The notes under the pieces were generated by a model, which was given only the letters and a program-made list of their open reading frames with translations, ran no database searches and had not been told where the DNA came from. From the NCBI RefSeq assembly GCF_932526225.1, contig NC_064048.1:2037340-2101339 (forward strand): 64,000 nt of DNA, written 5' to 3'. This document shows, one piece after another, positions 1 through 11,257 of this stretch. A program made the translations under genes and the position numbers. The DNA is from Nematostella vectensis (Eukaryota > Cnidaria > Anthozoa > Actiniaria > Edwardsiidae). Each line of letters starts with the position of its first letter. Position 1 is the stretch's first letter.

Positions 1-89
1 ATTTACTCCACCTCAAGCAACGAGAAGACCACCATTCACAAGAGGTAGAGTCAGCAAATTTAACAGGCACGTAAGTCAAGTACGTATTG

Positions 90-430
90 ATGTCTAATTT
101 AAATGAAGATTCCTGTCGACAGTCACTCAAGAAGGGCGATAGAGCTATTGAATGTGACCAGTGCATATGTTGGTTTCACCTAAAATGCACATGCTTATCG
201 GTCCAAGAATTTAGATATATTTCGAAAACAAATGAATTTTGGTTATGTGAATCGTGCCGCTCAGAAACTTTTCCATTCAATAGCATAACTAAGCCTGAAC
301 TTCTTGATTTATCATACAATTCGAATTCTAGCTGTCTCTGCTCTAAGAGCTTAACAATTGAATATTTAAAAGAACTACGGAGATTTGAGATCTTGTCAAA
401 ACTGGGCAACAAAACTAATAATTTCCCTAG
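90..430 (+). pseudogene. LINE ORF1 fragment with PHD-like zinc finger
   Basis: A short open stretch shows a PHD-finger-like pattern: ECDQC, then WFHLKC, then LCESC, with the tryptophan before the last cysteine pair that is typical of PHD fingers. Such fingers are common in ORF1 of CR1/jockey-like LINEs, where they are thought to help nucleic-acid or chromatin binding. The start of the fold lies at the window edge and may be incomplete. After about position 430 the frame runs into sequence that is antisense to a reverse transcriptase, so this is a fragment joined to a second, oppositely oriented LINE. A host PHD protein is the alternative; the LINE neighbour makes that less likely. Confidence 0.5.
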
Positions 431-440
431 AGAGAGAGAG

Positions 441-1568
441 ATGCCTTTTTTAATGAGGGATTCACTTAATATCACAATGATAATGTACGCATGGCCCTCA
501 ACAGAAACAAAATTAAAAAAAGCTATTTACAAATCTGTTTACAGCAAAATCTTTGACGAAACTATTTACAATAACAATCCTTTGCTGATTTATAAACTTA
601 TTTACAGAGTTGTGATGTATTCTCTTAGTTTTGCGGAGAAGGCGGTGATTGACTTGGCTTCTTTGATTTCTAGTGGCAATACATTCCACCTTTTAGCTTC
701 TACAAACTTAAAGCTGTTTTTTGCTAATGTAGTCCGAGCCTTTGGAAGTACTAAGTTATGGTTTGCTGCATTTTTAGTGTTCTTGTTATGTACATCACTA
801 CACTTAACGAACATATCTCTGATATAGCATGGGGTCATATTGTTCATTGCCTTAAAGAGCAAAACAAGTTGTAGGTAGATTATTCTTTTGTCGAAGGGGA
901 CAATATTTAGTTCTTCAAAAAGTGGTTTTGAAGGTGCATCCCATTTCTTATCGAGGATAACCCGCGCACATCGTTTCTGGAACTTGACCATATCGTCGAG
1001 AGAGATGCCTTTTTTAATGAGGGATTCACTTAATATCACAATGATAATGTACGCATGGCCCTCAACAGAAACAAAATTAAAAAAAGCTATTTACAAATCT
1101 GTTTACAGCAAAATCTTTGACGAAACTATTTACAATAACAATCCTTTGCTGATTTATAAACTTATTTACAGAGTTGTGATGTATTCTCTTAGTTTTGCGG
1201 AGAAGGCGGTGATTGACTTGGCTTCTTTGATTTCTAGTGGCAATACATTCCACCTTTTAGCTTCTACAAACTTAAAGCTGTTTTTTGCTAATGTAGTCCG
1301 AGCCTTTGGAAGTACTAAGTTATGGTTTGCTGCATTTTTAGTGTTCTTGTTATGTACATCACTACACTTAACGAATATATCTCTGATATAGCATGGGGTC
1401 ATATTGTTCATTGCCTTAAAGAGCAAAACAAGTTGTAGGTAGATTATTCTTTTGTCGAAGGGGACAATATTTAGTTCTTCAAAAAGTGGTTTTGAAGGTG
1501 CATCCCATTTCTTATCGAGGATAACCCGCGCACATCGTTTCTGGAACTTGACCATATCGTCGATGTGT
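441..1568. repeat. 564-bp tandem duplication of a LINE 3' end
   Basis: Positions 441-1004 and 1005-1568 are nearly identical head-to-tail copies, each starting at ATGCCTTTTTTAATGAGGG. Both carry, on the minus strand, the C-terminal part of the LINE-A reverse transcriptase protein (FQKRCARVILDKKWDAPSKP). The outer copy (441-1004) is an extra 3' end attached to the full one. Differences between copies are few, so the duplication is recent. Confidence 0.85.
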
Positions 1569-2428
1569 TGCTTTTTGGTCGAGCCTCAGACGATAGCACC
1601 ATAGTCTAATATTGGCTGTATGAGCGAATGGTAGAACAGGGTTCTTGCTTTAAGTGACAGGAATTTCTTTGTCCTTTTTAACAAGCCTAGTCGCTTGGAG
1701 ATCTTATTGTGAATGTACTTGAGGTGGTTGTCCCAGGTTAAGGAGTTGTCTAATCTTATGCCAAGCAGTTTAACTTCATTGACACATTCAAGCTGGCCAT
1801 TTTCTGTGCTGACTGTCAAATCCTTTCCTGCCAATTTGCGCAACTTTGGCTTGCTACAGATAAGCATTGATTTAGTTTTGCTTTGGTTCAAAACCATTTT
1901 GTTTTCATTCGCCCATCCATTCACCTTTTTTAGCTCTTCAGTAAGAATAGACTCAACCTCACTAACGCTACTTCCACTTGCGACTTGTGTTGTATCATCT
2001 GCATATATCTCTAGTGCGCTGTTGGAGACTTCAAGTGGTAAGTCATTAATAAACAGGATAAACATTAAGGGACCTAAAATCGAGCCCTGGGGAACGCCTG
2101 CAGTAATGGGCTGCGAATCTGATAGCTGACCACTTATTGTTACTTTCTGTTTTCGGTCTTCTAGATAAGACTTGAACCAATTTAGTGACTTTCCAGAGAC
2201 GCCATATATGGAGAGCTTCTTAATAAGCGTGTCATGGTCTACTAAATCAAACGCCTTTCGGTAGTCTATGAGGTTCAAGCCAGATATTAGTCCCTGATCC
2301 ATATTTCCAATGAGATAATCAATCAACTTTACTAGGGCAGTATCGCACGAGTGATAGGGACGGAAACCTGACTGGTTACTACTTAATAGCTTAAGGCTGT
2401 TTATATTCATATAACCTACTCCTTCCAA
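1166..2428 (-). pseudogene. LINE-A ORF2 reverse transcriptase, 5'-truncated
   Basis: The product is the reverse transcriptase half of a non-LTR retrotransposon ORF2, which copies element RNA at a nicked target. Motifs in order are NQSGFRPYHSCDTAL, LIDYRKAFDLVDHDTL, AGVPQGSILGPLMFILFIND and the catalytic YADDT, followed by SKTKSM and LGIRLD. The endonuclease and the first RT motifs are missing, so the copy is 5'-truncated as LINEs often are. One in-frame TGA near 1585 interrupts the protein where a conserved tryptophan would be expected (GAIV-stop-GSTKKQHIDD); the downstream part continues in the same frame to 1166. The family is CR1/jockey-like; the exact clade cannot be set by eye. Confidence 0.85.
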
Positions 2429-2499
2429 CGAAGACTCCTCAGACAGTTTACCCTGTGGAGTAAACTTTAAATACTATTCAGCCCATGATTTTCATAGTA

Positions 2500-5250
2500 G
2501 TACCGAAATTAGTCAATCAGTTTGCCACAAAACATTTTCGGTTATGCATTGTAACATCAGAAGCCTATCTGCTAATTTTGATAACTTTCACTCATTGTTA
2601 GCCGAGCTGAAGCACCCGTTTAATGTCATTGGGCTCTCCGAAATCAAGTATAATAAGGACCGTGTTTACAGTACATTGAATACGGAGCTAGAAGGCTATG
2701 ATTTTATTTTAGAACCAAGTAATACGGAGGCAGGCGGAGTAGGTTTCTATATACAAAATAACCTCTCCTACAACATTCGCTCAGACCTTTCCTCCTCGAG
2801 CAATTTCCATGAGATAATCTGGATAGAAATCGAAAACAAAAAAAATCTAAACACTTTATGTGGTGTTGCTTACCGACACCCCAATTCAGAAATAGAAAAC
2901 TTTACAAACACGCTTAACGAAACCATCGATAAGATAAATAAGGAAAATAAGTTTTGAATACTCATGGGGGACATGAATATTAACGCATTGAATTGTAGCT
3001 CAGATAAGGCCACGGATGATTTTATAAATACAATGGCATCCTACTCATTCCAACAACACATTCTCCAACCTACCCGCATCACTAATCACTCTGCAACGCT
3101 TATTGATCACATTTTCTTTAACTCTTTTCAACATCACACCATTAGCGGGAATATTGTGTATGATTTGACGGATCATCTACCGAATTTTTTGATAAATAAC
3201 AAATTTACTAAACTCCCTCGTAGACTCAAATTATTCCGCCGGGATTACTCTTATTATGACGAGTCCGCGGTAGTGCATGATATGCAGGCCATAAACTGGG
3301 AGCATTGTTTTTCGCACTGTAAAGACGTAAACGACTACTTTGACTCTTACTACGCTTCAGTAGAAAGGATTATTGACAAACACGCCCCCCTGAAAAAACT
3401 ATCTAGAAAGGAAATCAAATTCCTTTCCAAACCATGGATCACAACAGGCATCAAACACTCAATTACTATTAAAAATAAACTCTATAAACAGTTTCTCAAT
3501 ACTCAAAATTCCTTTATACATAATAAGTTTAAACTATACAGAAGTAAACTTAAACGTATATTAATGGCCAGCAAGGAAAAATATTATGAAGACTATTTTT
3601 AGCACATCTTAAGAACGTTAAAGAAATATGGAAAGGTATAAAACAAATAATCACTCTTAAAGCATCTCCGGTTTCCATTCCGAGTAAAATTATAACTAGT
3701 GACTCGGTGCTTACGGACCCAACAGCCATTTCTAATGCCTTTAACAACTACTTCACAAACATTGGAAAAAATCTAGCAAATGATATTCCAGACACTGCGA
3801 AATCCTTCTCTTACTATTTGAAAAAACGACAGCCAAACAGTTTTTGCCTTTTCCCGATTCTACCCAACGAAATTGAGTCTGAAATTTGTAAACTCAACTC
3901 AAACAAGTCAACGGGGCCCTTCAGTATTCCCACGCGAGTTCTAAAACCTGCAAGCTCCATTTTATCTAAGCCATTGGCAATGCTGTACAATTTTTCAATC
4001 GAGTCAGGCATAGTCCCTGACAAGTTCAAGATCGCTAAGGTGATCCCTGTATTTAAAAAGGGTTCCGCCCTTACCCTTTCTAACTATCGTCCTATCTCCT
4101 TGCTCCCAATTTTCAACCAAATATTTGAAAAACTAATTTGCCAACGCTTAAATCATTACTTACAAACTCATAATATATTATACAGCAATCAGTTTGGATT
4201 CCGCCCTAAACACTCAACAACTCATGCTGTACTAAGCATTGTTGACAAAATACAGAAAGCCATAGAATTGGGCCAATTTTCGTGCGGACTTTTCCTTGAC
4301 CTTAGTAAAGCTTTTGATACTGTAGACCACTCGATTCTTTTACGCAAACTCGAACATTATGGAATTTGTGGCATCGCGTATGGCTGGTTTTCTTCCTACC
4401 TTACAAATCGAAAACAGTTCACACAAATTGGAAGCTGCAAATCTTCACTGAGCTCCATCTCCTACGGAGTTCCCCAAGGGTCTGTGCTTGGTCCGGTTCT
4501 TTTTCTACTATACATTAACGACTTTAACAACTCCTCCCAAACCCTCCCAAACTCTCCCCACAACTTTTGACTCTTTCTTTCATATAATTTCCCACAAATA
4601 CAACACCCGACTTTCTGCCAAATCTAGTTACACCCTACCTAAAGCACGAACCAACTACGGGAAATTCAACATCCGATTTAGGAGGTGTACAAATTTGGAA
4701 CGAACTCACCAAAAATGACAAAGACCTAAATATGAAATCCTTCAAAAAAAAATTATCAGACGACATGGTCGCCACCTATTAACCCACTCACATCTTCACC
4801 TGTAACCCATACTATCACCTAATTCTTGGCCATCTATCACCTAATTCTTGGCCATATATTCCTTCTTTCCTTTTGTCCTTGTTTCCGCTCTGCTTGTACG
4901 AGCTTGTATTCTTGTCGTATCCTTGCTGTATCCTTGTCGTGTCTCTATATTTGTGTTTTTCTCGTACGTTCTTGCTTATGCACACAGCCTCCAGATCTCC
5001 AAACTAGGATTTTTCCCTAACATTTGAGTGCACCCTTGCCCGTTTAGCTCTCAAGCTATTCTAGGGTGCCCGCACCGAAGCATTGTCCCCCCTTGGTATG
5101 CACTCTAGGGTTTTTTTCTCCTCTCCCTCTCAATAAATATATGAATATAAAAAGAAAGAAAAAAAGAAAAAGAAGAGTAATATTATATCTCTAATGAAAA
5201 CAAAATAAAAAAAACCCAACCTATGTAACACTTAATTTTGTGTGCAAATA
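2500..5250 (+). mobile_element. LINE-B, CR1/jockey-like non-LTR retrotransposon, internally deleted
   Basis: A plus-strand LINE lies head to head with LINE-A. It keeps an endonuclease, part of the reverse transcriptase, a short C-terminal piece and a 3' UTR of about 400 bp ending in an A-rich tail with AATAAA-like signals (5130-5170). The 3' UTR has a small direct repeat (CACCTAATTCTTGGCCAT, near 4815 and 4836). It abuts the end of ZNF-A at about 5280 through a GTTGTT-rich stretch. No target-site duplication was identified. Confidence 0.8.
2544..4718 (+). pseudogene. LINE-B ORF2: APE endonuclease and reverse transcriptase, broken
   Basis: The N-terminal part is an AP-endonuclease-like domain: NIRSLSANFDNF, GLSEIKYN, GVAYRHPN, GDMNINAL and DHLPNF match the usual motif order, including the GD-N and D-H catalytic motifs. 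The RT follows with SNYRPISLLPIFNQIFEKL, NQFGFRPKHST, LFLDLSKAFDTVDHSIL and YGVPQGSVLGPVLFLLYIND. Breaks are an in-frame TGA at 2955-2957, a frameshift near 3602, and a large internal deletion after 4540. The deletion removes the catalytic YADD motif and joins directly to the C-terminal tail (RLSAKSSYTLPKARTNYGKF). It cannot make an active enzyme. Confidence 0.88.
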
Positions 5251-5284
5251 AAAGATGTTTGTTGTTGTTTGTTGTTGTTGGTTT

Positions 5285-5878
5285 CTATCTTGAGTGAATA
5301 CTTAGGTGTGTTTTCAGGTTCCTATATAGGATAAAGCACTTGCCACATTCATCACATTTGTAAGGCTTCTGTCCTGAGTGAATCATCAGGTGTTTCTTCA
5401 AGTTTCCAGATTCGGAAAAGCACTTGCCGCACACGTCACATTTGTACGGTTTCTGTCCTGAGTGAATCATTAGGTGTCTTTTCAAGTTTCTAGATTCGGA
5501 AAAGCACTTGCCACACACGTCACATTTGTATGGTTTCTGTCCTGAGTGAATCCTCAGGTGTGTTTTAAGGCGTTCAGATCGGGTAAAGCACTTGCTACAT
5601 TCACCACATTCGTATGGTTTCTGTCCTGTATGTATCTTTAGGTGTCTTTTCAGGTGTCCAGATTGGTTAAAGCACTTGCCACATTCATCACATTTGTGTG
5701 GTTTCTCAGATAAATTCAGTGCTTTTGATACTTCCTCTGCAATCTTTTTCAAATCAAATAGTTTTGGCTCAACTTTTACTTCCTGCTTGCAGATGAAATC
5801 TTGGCTTTGATTAAAAGGTTGCTTTAACTGTTTCTTGCCTGGCATTATTTTCCCTTTAGTCTTATCTCCCATAATCAC
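5285..5878 (-). CDS. ZNF-A: C2H2 zinc-finger protein, five fingers
   Basis: This is a probable nuclear DNA-binding protein of about 196 residues. The N-terminal 60 residues hold a lysine-rich start and a segment shared by all four ZNF copies in the window, around VKVEPKLFDLKKIAEEVSKA. The VKVE there fits the SUMO-acceptor consensus (hydrophobic-K-x-E). Five C2H2 fingers with TGQKP/SGQKP linkers follow, the last ending HSR then TAG. A splice acceptor (TTTTTTCTCTTTTTCAG) lies just upstream near 5898, and the likely first exon is at 8880-8906. The stop replaces the linker glutamine, as in ZNF-B, so it may be inherited or a shared decay event. The DNA target is unknown. Confidence 0.8.
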   Translation of the reverse strand: MIMGDKTKGKIMPGKKQLKQPFNQSQDFICKQEVKVEPKLFDLKKIAEEVSKALNLSEKPHKCDECGKCFNQSGHLKRHLKIHTGQKPYECGECSKCFTRSERLKTHLRIHSGQKPYKCDVCGKCFSESRNLKRHLMIHSGQKPYKCDVCGKCFSESGNLKKHLMIHSGQKPYKCDECGKCFILYRNLKTHLSIHSR

Positions 5879-5939
5879 TTCTCTTCCTGTTCCTGAAAAA
5901 GAGAAAAAACAAATCTTAATTTTTTTTCACAATTGAGTA

Positions 5940-8870
5940 CTGATGAAACTTAAAAAATAATAATACATAGCACAAAATATATCAATTTATAGAACAAAAA
6001 GAAGCAAGTCTGTTTTTTTTATTGAAGCACATGGTTTCAGAAGCATGGTTGTCACCTCAGAGTTTACAGGGTAGTTAGTTTGTACAACACACAACCACAC
6101 TATATGCACATCCCAGAGTACACCTAGTGTATCATCTACTTGAACAAAATTCATTTCAATCACAGCCCATCTCATAAAAAGATGCTCTTTACTCCAATAC
6201 TCCAGGTTTATTCCCATAGCCTCAAAACACAATGCCCATTTCTTTGTGGATTCTGGAACCCATGACAAATCTTGGCGCCATTACAGGTTGAAAAAGCATG
6301 TTATGGGATATCTATAGATATCCGTTAATGAATATCTATGAATATATATTTCTGTTAAATTCCAAAGAAAGACCAGCAGTCATTATCTTACTTTCTTAGA
6401 AAATTAATACTGCCACGAAACATTTGGAAATCATTTTATACTAGATGTCACTGGCAAATCAACATCATTAAATGTAAAACAATTAAAATAATACCTTAGG
6501 GTTGAAGGACATTTCATGGTTGTCAACAAGTTATCAACATCATTAGAGAGTGGTTTTCAAATAAAGTGGTTTTCAAAATCCTGTGCAACAAAATGTAATT
6601 GTTAAAGATTAATTGTCAAGCCAGAACAAAAGAGAACAAAGACATTACAGTGTATTAGTACTAAATAAACTAAATAGTAGTTCACAGGTTTTTGAAAACC
6701 ACTCTACTGACAAGTTAATTGGGTGCAAATAAAAATAGATTTCTCGCTCTATTAACATTCTAATCATCGCTGCAAGACTCGAAGCTGAAGCACTTGATCT
6801 CTCCATTCTTGAAAATGAAAAAGCATGTTTTTTTTAAAAAGCCATTCAGCAAAAAAGTAAGAAAAGAAAAAAGGTTAAAACGACCATTACAGTGGGGTTT
6901 GTGGGTAGGGATTAGTATTCATCTACTAAGCGATTAGTATTCCCTGAGCTGAAAACAATAAAAAAATAAGGTACAACTTAGGGAATACTAATCACTAAGT
7001 AGATAACCACTAACTTCTAACTACATTTCCACTAATTCCCTATTGTTCAATGCCGTCGCCGCTTGACACCCTAATCACTATGAGATTTGGGGGTTCAAAT
7101 GTAGGGTGCTGATTGGTCGAGTGGCAGTGATCATTTTCTTATTATGATAAGTAGTCATGAGTTACACAAAAGTTGTTTGCAATGCTACACGTTTTGAGAT
7201 CAGTAATTGTTTATTGGGGGATGTTTTAGAAAAAAAAACTATCGGGTATGCGTTTTGACAATTGCTCCCGTTAAGTTTCTTATTTCGCTCATTCATCCTG
7301 ATTTGAGTTCTTTGTGGATCTTTTTACATTAGGATTGTTTCATGAATAAAGATCGCTTTCAAGTTCCTAGCAAGTGTTGCATGTTTATAAATTCATAAAT
7401 ATTATTCCTTGATTTAAAAAAAAAAACACAAAACTTGTCTGGTATGTAGTAATTTAATAATTTAATAATATAATAATTCTGTGAGGTGTTGACTTAAAGT
7501 TCTTAAAACCTTTTACTTATATCAATATAGCCAAAACAAAGCATAGATAAACTTTAAATTCTGAAAAGTGAATTGAATTTGATTGAAATCTGAATGTTCT
7601 ACAGAACATTGAAAATTTTCCTGGCCACACGAAAGGAGATTGAATCGAGTGAATAATTCCAATTTTTGGTGGAAAAATCTGAAACAACATATTTTTCTTA
7701 AAACCGTTAAAATTCAGAGACGGCAATACCACAAAATATTGGCTAACTGTTTTCTATTGCAATGCTACTACCCACAATGAAGCGAAGAATAATTTAAAGT
7801 CGAGAATTGTATGCGAAAAAAGAAAATATAGTTTTGTTGTAGGTTTCAATTCTTGCAATTCTTGATTGCGAATGCAGCGAGCACGCACAATGCAAAAACA
7901 ATTCAAAGACTAAAAAATATTTGCTAAATTTTGCAGATTTGTTTCTTGAAGTTAAATAATCATTTGACTATCAGGTTGAGATATAAAGATGATGGTAAAA
8001 GTTGTAATCACACAACGTTCTTCAGCAATAACTAAGAAGACATGAAGACGGGAACCGGTTCAGCGCGCGCATATGTTTTCTCATGTAATTTGGTTGACAT
8101 CTCGATCTACATCACAAATGACTGGACCCGGGCCTTTCTGTTCACGGCCTTTTTTCCGATTGTTGACCAAAATACCTCAATATTACAGATTTGGGTTATT
8201 CGTGCGAACGCATGTTTTATAGGGTCCATACGAGCCACATACTATTTGAAAGATGAAAATATAAAGAATTGACAAAGTCTATCAGCTCTGAAAGGTTATA
8301 TGGACTTTAAATTTCTTTGTTATGGTGTGCCCAGCCTTTGCGAATCGCTCTAAATAACAACAAACGCTTCTTGCGTCAGAATCGCTTCTAAGTTTTTAAC
8401 AATACTACATGGATTTAAATTGATAAATATGATTCATTTGGCTATTTTTTACAAAATTATAAAAAAAAATATATAAAAGTTGCCAGGTATCTAATATTTG
8501 GGCATGTGTTCCCGGCTCTCAGGTATCTAGAAACTTCGATAAACAAATCTACCCTGCTAGAGAAGATTTTCTCCTGTTTTTTTTTTTCTAGCAATTTACT
8601 TATCCGTTTTGTGTGTGTGTTAGTGTCCGCAGGAAAAACATCTGGCGATAGCAGCAAGGCTGGGCAAACTAACAAAAAGAAACTCGAGGAACACTTGGAA
8701 AAAATCGAGCGAACTAACCTCAGAGGAGATATTGTAAAAAACAAGAGCAGCTACATAAATACATAACAACAGAGGATAACACAAGCACAGAGATAACGTA
8801 ATCACAGACAAAGACTATCCCAGAATCAGTAAAAATGGTAAAAGGGAGTAGATTATACGGTGTCCCTGAT
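5940..8870. other. ZNF-A intron 1, AT-rich
   Basis: I see no convincing coding sequence in this stretch. Segments at 7200-7400 and 8290-8510 match parts of the ZNF-D intron (57590-57780 and 57880-58190), which shows that introns were duplicated with the genes. A short inverted repeat is listed separately. Confidence 0.55.
6913..7011. repeat. Imperfect inverted repeat (hairpin or MITE remnant)
   Basis: Arms 6913-6945 and 6980-7011 are near-perfect reverse complements built around GATTAGTATTCCCT and AGGGAATACTAATC, with a 34-bp spacer. This suits a small foldback element inside the ZNF-A intron. Confidence 0.6.
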
Positions 8871-8879
8871 TATACCAAC

Positions 8880-8906
8880 CTTCTCACCACGCCACTTGTC
8901 CGCCAT
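8880..8906 (-). other. ZNF-A exon 1 and promoter-proximal AATGGCGG motif
   Basis: The minus strand reads CAAAATGGCGGAC, then a short open stretch M-A-D-K-W-R-G-E-K, then AAG|GTTGGT, a usable splice donor. The same exon recurs at 15004-15030, 32667-32703 and 58333-58359. Joined to the ZF exon, this ATG soon meets a stop (EQEEK-stop), so I infer a short upstream ORF in a 5' UTR exon and translation starting in exon 2. The AANATGGCGG sequence fits the YY1-type motif seen near many animal transcription starts. The 5' flank to about 8990 is conserved among the copies. Confidence 0.55.
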
Positions 8907-9009
8907 TTTGATCTCTTTTGAGAAACACACAGGAAGCCCAAGAAGGATTCTTCTTGTGACCAATATGTAAGACGGGACTCCTGTGGAAACCTCACGGCGA
9001 CGAAGAGGT

Positions 9010-9990
9010 TGGGACTCAAACTTTTCTCCCAGTTTCTTCTTTTACTGTTCTGCGGTCTTATTCATTTTCTCTTTCGCGATTCAGACGCATAAACTAAAAT
9101 ATAATTATAACAAAGGGGTGAACCGAGAAGTCATCTCGTCATATGAGAGGGTGGGGTCCAGTACCCCACTGTGGACACCGGCCTGTATAAAGTAGTTATC
9201 AATAAAGACGCTTCTGTATGAAAACGAGGCTCTAAAATAAATGTGACGTAATGATGAGTCAAACGTTTAAGAAACCCAATAAATGTAACGCGTTGTCGCC
9301 GGTTCGCGGCTCTTTGGTAGTGAAGTTTGGAGCCTATGGTCCTTAGGGTGGGAGGGAGTGTTACAAAATATCTATCGATGCCTAAGCGCTAAGGTTATTG
9401 CTGCCACATAAATCACGCCACCAGAAAAAAAGACACTCTAGTTATTGCATTTTTTTTTTCGAGCTCAACAAAAATAAGATTTCTTCAATTTCTTCAGGGC
9501 AGACCTAAAAAAAAATATCGTATTCATTACTCAGGTAAACAAAGCCGACTATTTGTGTATTTAGATTTTGTTTTTGGCAGTTAAAAATATTTCTTTCTAG
9601 CTTGCATAAAGTTCAATAGTTTTTTAATCCTTTAGTGAGCACGAAGTGAACCTTGGACCATAAGCTCATATGTTTTACGACCCTTTAATATGTTGCTGCC
9701 CTTCGAAAAGTGCATAAGTATTTACTAGATGCGCTAGTTTGCAGGCTAGGAAAGGTAAGGTAGCGTCATTAAACTGGCAAACAAGCATCCTGTGTTCCGA
9801 GAGGTCTTCGTGGGACTCGATATATCCACGGTGCATATGGTCATCTCAGGCCGCATGGTCCTACTTATTTGCACTATTTATCAGTTTTTAAAGATGTTTT
9901 AAATGAAAAGTACTAGATTAACTATGCACTAACAATACGCCAGGTAAATATTAAAACCTGTTATCAAGATGAATTCGACAATTAGCGTGC
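9010..9990. other. Intergenic, nothing recognised
   Basis: Upstream flank of ZNF-A. I found no coding, RNA or clear repeat structure beyond short A/T runs. Confidence 0.5.
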
Positions 9991-10004
9991 TATAAATTAT
10001 TGAG

Positions 10005-10705
10005 CTCCACGCTGTCTGTCTGGTGACGTCTGTACAATGCGCGCTATCTGTCTTAAAAAGTCTGTACAGTGCGCACTGTCTGTCTGGTGAAGTCTGTACA
10101 GTGTGCGCTGTCTGTCTGGTGAAGTCTGTACAGTGCGCGCTGTCTGTCTGGTGAAGTCAGTACACTGCGGACTATTTTTTTGGTGATGTCTGTACAGTGC
10201 GCACTGTCTGTCTGGTGAAGTCTGTAGGGTGTGCGTTGTCTGTCTGGTGAAGTCTGTACAGTGCGCGCTGTCTATTGTTATTGTTGACTGTACAGTGCAC
10301 GCTGTCTGTCTGGTGAAGTCTGTACAGTGCGCGCTATCAGTTTGGTTAAGTCTATACAGTGTGCGCTGTTTGCTTGGTGAGATCTGTGCAGTGTGAGCTG
10401 TCCGTCTGGTGAAGTCTTTACACTGTGCGCTATCTGTCTGGTGAAATCTATACAATGTCTGTTGTCTGTCTGTTAAAGTCTGTACCGTGCGCGCTGTCTG
10501 TCTGGTGAAGTCTGTACAGTGTGCACCGTCTGTCTGGTGAAGTCTGTACAGTGCGTGCTGTCTATTGTTGCTGTAGTCTGTGCAGCGTGCGCTGTCTGCC
10601 TGGTAAAGCCTTACAGTGCGCACTTTCTGCTCTGTAGTGTGTGCGCTGTCTGGTGAAGTCTGTACAGTGCGCGCTGTTTGTCTGGTGAAGTCTGTATCAT
10701 CATTT
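10005..10705. repeat. Minisatellite, about 32-bp unit
   Basis: About 20 diverged copies of a unit like GTCTGTACAGTGCGCGCTGT plus CTGTCTGGTGAA lie in tandem. Copies vary by substitutions and a few gaps. Open frames across it are a by-product of the periodicity and are not called as genes. Confidence 0.9.
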
Positions 10706-10844
10706 GCGGTGTTTTTAAACTTCTACCATGTCACACACAGGCTACTACTTAGGGGAAAGCCCTTGCCTACGCACTGTGTGCTGTCCATGTAAATCTTTAG
10801 TTGTGTAAGTGTTTTGCGTGTGTCTTCAAGGTCCTAGAGAGGGT

Positions 10845-11257
<413 letters not shown>

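Noticed and set aside
10005..10705. Long open frame of about 200 residues with TDFTRQTARTVQ-like repeats
   Set aside because: It follows the period of a 32-bp minisatellite, other frames are also open, and there is no non-repetitive coding sequence around it.
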